DNA from: Nitrospirota bacterium
GTDB lineage: Bacteria; Nitrospirota; 9FT-COMBO-42-15; HDB-SIOI813
DNA length: 37,138 nucleotides
Direction: 5' to 3'
NCBI GenBank assembly: GCA_016212215.1
Contig: JACRGV010000034.1
Location: forward strand, 1 to 37,138
In this document: in pieces, positions 34,001-37,138 of the stretch
Layout: each line of letters starts with the position of its first letter
Numbering within the stretch: the stretch's first letter is position 1
Position numbers and translations under genes: made by a program
Notes under the pieces: model-generated
Database searches by the model: none
What the model saw: only the letters and a program-made list of their open reading frames with translations
Told to the model about the DNA's origin: nothing

Positions 34001-34034
34001 GAAGCAAGAGGTTAGAGGTTAGAGATAAGAGGTT
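34001..34034. repeat. 7-mer array supplying the ribosome site of the Fis-like gene
   Basis: Units AGAAGCA, AGAGGTT, AGAGGTT, AGAGATA, AGAGGTT run directly into the ATG at 34035. The AGAGG cores of the repeat provide the only purine-rich ribosome-binding stretch, so the repeat may set translation of this gene. Confidence 0.7.
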
Positions 34035-34478
34035 ATGGATCGGGATAATATAATAATTGTTGGGAAGGGCAGCGGGGTATCTGATTTAAAAAAGTCTTGG
34101 GAAGACAGGGGCATAGGTGTAACCCTTATCAGGGATGCCCATGAGGCAAAAAAAAAGATCAACAAAACGCCTTACAAACTGATTGGTATTGAACCTGACC
34201 TCTTTAATACCTTTGTTTCGGAAGAACCTGCACCTTCAATTTCACTTAAAGATTTCATTGAGAGAAGGCTCCATGATTTTATAAAAAGATTTAAGGCATC
34301 AGAAGGTTCCAATCTATACCACACACTTCTAAGAGAGATAGAGAAACCCCTTATTACTATGGTTTTAAAAGAGACCGGCGGGAATCAGATACAGGCGTCA
34401 CATATACTCGGCCTCAACAGAAATACACTCAGAAAAAAGATAAAAGAATTAAATATAGTTCTTGACAACATTGCCTGA
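34035..34478 (+). CDS. Fis-family helix-turn-helix protein
   Basis: 147 residues. The last 75 residues (SLKDFIERRLHDFIKRF...LLREIEKPLITMVLKETGGNQIQASHILGLNRNTLRKKIKEL) closely resemble the DNA-binding end of NtrC, as in stand-alone Fis proteins. The first 55 residues (IIIVGKGSGVSDLKKSWEDRGIGVTLI) look like a shortened receiver fold lacking the acidic phosphorylation site. There is no AAA+ domain. It is followed on the same strand by HU, so the two genes encode nucleoid-associated or architectural proteins. Its exact target is unknown. Confidence 0.8.
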   Translation: MDRDNIIIVGKGSGVSDLKKSWEDRGIGVTLIRDAHEAKKKINKTPYKLIGIEPDLFNTFVSEEPAPSISLKDFIERRLHDFIKRFKASEGSNLYHTLLREIEKPLITMVLKETGGNQIQASHILGLNRNTLRKKIKELNIVLDNIA

Positions 34479-34545
34479 AAATTGATAGTCTTACTCTCCA
34501 TCCGACAACCTTTTACATCCTCAAGATACCGGAAAGGGAACATGT

Positions 34546-34818
34546 ATGACAAAGACAGAGCTTATTGAAAAAATCGCCATTTCAGCAGGTATAAGCAAAA
34601 AGGCAGCCAACAGTGCATTGCTTGCAACCCTTGATAATATTGTTAAGGCATTACAGAAAGGCCAGAAGGTAACATTGTTAGGCTTCGGTACCTTCTCTGT
34701 AAATGAGAGAAAGGCCAGAGACGGCAGGAACCCAAAAACCGGAGAGGCAATTAAGGTCTCTGCTTCAAGAGCACCGAAATTCACAGCGGGTAAGGCATTA
34801 AAGAGTGCGATAAAATAA
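34546..34818 (+). CDS. HU-family DNA-binding protein
   Basis: A 90-residue histone-like protein. The N-terminal helices are MTKTELIEKIAISAGISKKAANSALLATLDNI. The HU signature is VTLLGFGTFSVNERKARDGRNPKTGEAIKV, with the DNA-wedging RNP in the arm, and the C-terminal helix is PKFTAGKALKSAIK. It bends and compacts DNA as a dimer. GGAAAGGGAA precedes the ATG. It lies 67 nt after the Fis-like gene and probably shares its transcript. Confidence 0.96.
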   Translation: MTKTELIEKIAISAGISKKAANSALLATLDNIVKALQKGQKVTLLGFGTFSVNERKARDGRNPKTGEAIKVSASRAPKFTAGKALKSAIK

Positions 34819-34846
34819 AGGGTTCAAGGGGGCAAGTCCGGATAAG

Positions 34847-35026
34847 TTATTCTGTGCCCTCCATTTCGAGTACAGTATTGCAATTCATACAGAGATAACC
34901 TTCACCTTCAACATAGCGGCACGACTCTGATATATACCTTATCTCATACACCATCCCGCATTTCCCGCAAATAATCTGGTGCTTAACATTCCCTTCACCT
35001 GATACAGAATCGAACTCAGACACCAT
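34847..35026 (-). CDS. Small zinc-ribbon protein
   Basis: 59 residues, beginning MVSEFDSVSGEGNVKHQIIC. Two CxxC knuckles are visible (C20/C23 in CGKC, C46/C49 in CMNC), so it should bind one zinc, with a further Cys at 36. AAGGGGG lies 5 nt before the ATG. It is convergent with HU, the two stops being 28 nt apart. It is too short to assign a function. Similar small zinc ribbons are often nucleic-acid- or protein-binding adaptors. Confidence 0.68.
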   Translation of the reverse strand: MVSEFDSVSGEGNVKHQIICGKCGMVYEIRYISESCRYVEGEGYLCMNCNTVLEMEGTE

Positions 35027-35075
35027 TTATCCCCCTTTGTGAGTATCCAGCTTAGGCCACTTTATTATAAAGTTT

Positions 35076-35195
35076 CCATAGCTCACCCTCCCCCTATCCC
35101 CCCTCCCGTCAAGGGAGGGGGGATAAACTTTGTACTTTTCTAAAGGAGGAATTCTCATTTCTTACTTCTTGCTTCTTACTTCTACCTTCCGCCTA
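35076..35195. repeat. ilvD downstream spacer: P1 palindrome and 7-mer array
   Basis: A P1-type hairpin (CCCCTCCCGTCAAGGGAGGGG, about 35100-35121) is preceded by TCCATAGCTCACCCTCCCC. The same lead sequence occurs at 6486 and 37012. A 7-mer stretch (TCTTACT, TCTTGCT, TCTTACT and similar) lies at about 35156-35195 and abuts the ilvD stop. Confidence 0.75.
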
Positions 35196-35197
35196 AG

Positions 35198-36877
35198 CTA
35201 TATCAACACTGCTCCCTTACTCCCTGAAGTCACCATCCTCGCATATCTCGCAAGCCAGCCCTTCTCAACTTTCGGATGGGGCGGCTTCCACTCCTGCCTT
35301 CTTTTGTTCATCTCTGCCTCACTTATTGCCACATTCAGGATTCGTTCGTTGAGGTCAATACTTATAATGTCACCATCCTGAATAAGGGCTATCGGGCCGC
35401 CCTCTGCCGCCTCAGGTGAGACGTGGCCTATACATGCTCCTCGTGTTCCTCCTGAAAACCGGCCGTCTGTTATAAGTGCAACCTTATCACCAAGCCCAAG
35501 CCCCATTATATTTGCTGTAGGGGATAACATCTCCTGCATACCAGGGCCGCCCTTAGGCCCTTCATAACGTATAACTACAACATGCCCTGCCTTTACCCTG
35601 CCTCCGAGTATACCGGCACATGCATCTTCCTGTGATTCAAATACAATTGCAGGCCCCTCATGTCTCCGCATTGCAGGGTCCACACCCGCTGTCTTTATAA
35701 CAGCCCCCTCAGGTGCAAGATTTCCATAAAGGATTGCAAGGCCCCCATCCTTACTATATGCATTCTCAATGGGCCTGATAACCTCTTTATTCTTTATAAC
35801 AGCATCTTTGATGTTATCGCCAAGCGTGTTAAGGGTAACAGTCTTCTGCTGTAAATCAATTACTCCATCCACCCTGCTCAATTCCTTTAAGATAGCACCC
35901 ACACCTCCTGCATTATGCACATCCTCAATATGCCACTGAGATGACGGGCTTACCTTGCAAATATTGGGTACTATTCTTGAGAGTTCATTTATACGCTTCA
36001 GGTCGTAACTTATTCCGGCCTCATGAGCAATTGCAAGGGTGTGAAGAATAGTATTTGTTGAACCGCCCATTCCCATATCAAGTGCAAAGGCATTATCAAT
36101 TGCCCCTCTTGTGACAATATCCCTGGGTTTAAGGTCGGCCTTTATTAACTCAATAATCTGTCGTGCTGCACGCTTTAAAAGTTCCTCCCTCTCAGGAGTC
36201 TTTGCGAGTGCAGTACCATTTCCAGGAAGGGCAATACCAAGTGCCTCCATCAGACAATTCATAGAGTTCGCAGTAAACAGCCCTGAGCAGGAACCACAGC
36301 TTGGACAGCCATTGTCTTCTATCTCTTTTAATTCTGCCTCAGTTATCCTGCCGGCCTGCAGTTCCCCTACCCCTTCAAATACTGAGATAAGGTCAACAAC
36401 CTTTCCGGTTGATGTCCTGCCTGCTGCCATAGGCCCGCCGCTCACAAAGACCGCAGGCACATTCACACGCATTGCCGCCATAATCATACCCGGCACTATC
36501 TTGTCGCAATTGGGAATACATACCATACCATCCAGCATGTGTGCCTGTATCATCGTCTCGACTGAGTCTGCTATAAGTTCCCTGCTTGGAAGGGAATAGA
36601 GCATCCCCTTATGTCCCATAGCAATACCGTCATCAACACCAATAGTATTAAACTCAAACGGGACACCGCCCGCTTTCCTGATCTCATCTTTAATTATCCT
36701 TCCATACTCCTGCAGATGAACATGACCTGGGATGATGTCTATATATGAATTAACAACACCGATGAATGGCTTATTAAAATCCTCATCTTTAAGACCGGTT
36801 GCCCTCAGAAGACTCCTGTGCGGCGCCCTCTCAAACCCCTTTTTTATTGTATCACTGCGCATAATATTATCATTCAT
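35198..36877 (-). CDS. ilvD: Dihydroxy-acid dehydratase IlvD
   Basis: 559 residues from the chosen ATG. It catalyses dehydration of 2,3-dihydroxy-isovalerate and -methylvalerate to the 2-keto acids in valine, isoleucine and leucine biosynthesis. Conserved blocks include [36 protein letters not shown], the iron-sulfur ligand region [17 protein letters not shown], and [25 protein letters not shown]. Near the N terminus it has PGHVHL where E. coli-type enzymes have PCNxHL, a variant seen in a subgroup of IlvD. I chose ATG 36877 because GGAGAG lies 8 nt upstream. The frame continues to 36967 only through a P2 repeat. ATG 36862 is an alternative. Confidence 0.97.
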   Translation of the reverse strand: MNDNIMRSDTIKKGFERAPHRSLLRATGLKDEDFNKPFIGVVNSYIDIIPGHVHLQEYGRIIKDEIRKAGGVPFEFNTIGVDDGIAMGHKGMLYSLPSRELIADSVETMIQAHMLDGMVCIPNCDKIVPGMIMAAMRVNVPAVFVSGGPMAAGRTSTGKVVDLISVFEGVGELQAGRITEAELKEIEDNGCPSCGSCSGLFTANSMNCLMEALGIALPGNGTALAKTPEREELLKRAARQIIELIKADLKPRDIVTRGAIDNAFALDMGMGGSTNTILHTLAIAHEAGISYDLKRINELSRIVPNICKVSPSSQWHIEDVHNAGGVGAILKELSRVDGVIDLQQKTVTLNTLGDNIKDAVIKNKEVIRPIENAYSKDGGLAILYGNLAPEGAVIKTAGVDPAMRRHEGPAIVFESQEDACAGILGGRVKAGHVVVIRYEGPKGGPGMQEMLSPTANIMGLGLGDKVALITDGRFSGGTRGACIGHVSPEAAEGGPIALIQDGDIISIDLNERILNVAISEAEMNKRRQEWKPPHPKVEKGWLARYARMVTSGSKGAVLI

Positions 36878-37010
36878 CCGAAAATCTCTCCGGCGGGGTA
36901 AGAAAACCCCGCCTATCCACACAGAGATTGAGGATAGGCGGGACATTCTTGTCCCGCTGATTTTCATGGCCCTTTGTGAACCCTCGGTTCATGGGGGTTC
37001 ATCCGAAAAT
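36876..37010. repeat. P2 palindromic repeat upstream of ilvD
   Basis: The triple-hairpin core at about 36891-36958 is followed by the TTTTCATG...GGTTCATCCGAAAAT unit (about 36960-37009). The GGAG on its minus strand forms the apparent ilvD ribosome site, so the repeat makes up the gene's leader. Confidence 0.8.
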
Positions 37011-37138
37011 CTCCATAGCTCACCCTCCCCCTAACCCCCTCCCGTCAAGGGAGGGGGAATCTTCGGCAATCTTTCATATCTCCCCTCCCCTTGCGGGAGG
37101 GGACTAAGGGGAGGGGGCCTCATTTTCATTATCCTTTG
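37011..37138. repeat. P1 palindromes at the right edge of the window
   Basis: Hairpins CCCCTCCCGTCAAGGGAGGGG (about 37034-37056) and CCCCTCCCCTTGCGGGAGGGG (about 37082-37102) are followed by a start of another P2-edge unit (CTCATTTTCATTATCCTTTG) cut by the window end. Confidence 0.75.

Larger units (their letters stand above)
33725..34034. other. 310-nt divergent intergenic region between brxA and the Fis-like gene
   Basis: It holds the brxA promoter candidate, an inverted repeat GGGCTA-N16-TAGCCC (33908-33935), the right 12-bp direct repeat (33950-33961) and the 7-mer array before the Fis-like gene. A 65-codon open frame on the minus strand (33763-33960) has no family signature or ribosome site and is not called as a gene. 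Confidence 0.6.

Overview
The window looks like a chromosomal segment of a Gram-negative, flagellated, moderately AT-rich bacterium. The pointers are a flagellar basal-body operon under apparent sigma-54 control, NtrC-type activators, HU, a Fis-like protein and biosynthetic ilvD. The gene order (TPR protein, soluble histidine kinase, sigma-54 regulator, then flgB-flgC-fliE-fliF-fliG-fliH-fliI-fliJ-motE-like) and the dense intergenic palindromes suggest a Nitrospirota- or Desulfobacterota-like environmental lineage. That placement is an inference of low confidence.

Layout. Positions 1-12,760 hold a leftward flagellar cluster. It starts at a sigma-54-type promoter (12,737-12,752) before a secreted TPR protein, then a kinase/regulator pair resembling FlgS/FlgR or FleS/FleR. 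A second sigma-54-type promoter (8,230-8,248) precedes flgB to the motE-like gene. Positions 13,006-14,394 hold a second NtrC-type response regulator with a strong sigma-70-like promoter overlapped by a palindrome. Positions 14,565-33,724 hold a leftward type 1 BREX phage-defence island in canonical core order (brxA, brxB, brxC, pglX, pglZ, brxL). Three accessory genes are inserted: an AlbA_2 protein between brxC and pglX, and a PHP-ABC ATPase (TrlF-like) plus a second AlbA_2 protein between pglX and pglZ. Positions 34,035-35,026 hold a Fis-like gene, HU and a small zinc-ribbon gene. Positions 35,198-36,877 hold ilvD.

The most unusual object is inside pglX. A roughly 600-bp insert (about 23,768-24,366) is bounded by 7-bp tandem repeats and carries a complete small gene, with its own ribosome-binding site, for a 23S rRNA intervening-sequence-type four-helix-bundle protein. 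That gene is read in the +1 frame relative to pglX, on the same strand, while the pglX frame stays open through the whole insert. The same stretch therefore encodes two proteins. Because the flanking repeats are 7-mers, loss or gain of one unit would frameshift pglX, so the insert could act as an on/off switch for the BREX methyltransferase.

Degenerate 7-mer arrays of different sequence but similar architecture recur at many gene boundaries across the window, together with two families of GC-rich palindromes. Most junctions of the flagellar operon have been opened by these repeats. The junctions without them (fliG/fliH, fliJ/motE, kinase/regulator) overlap tightly.
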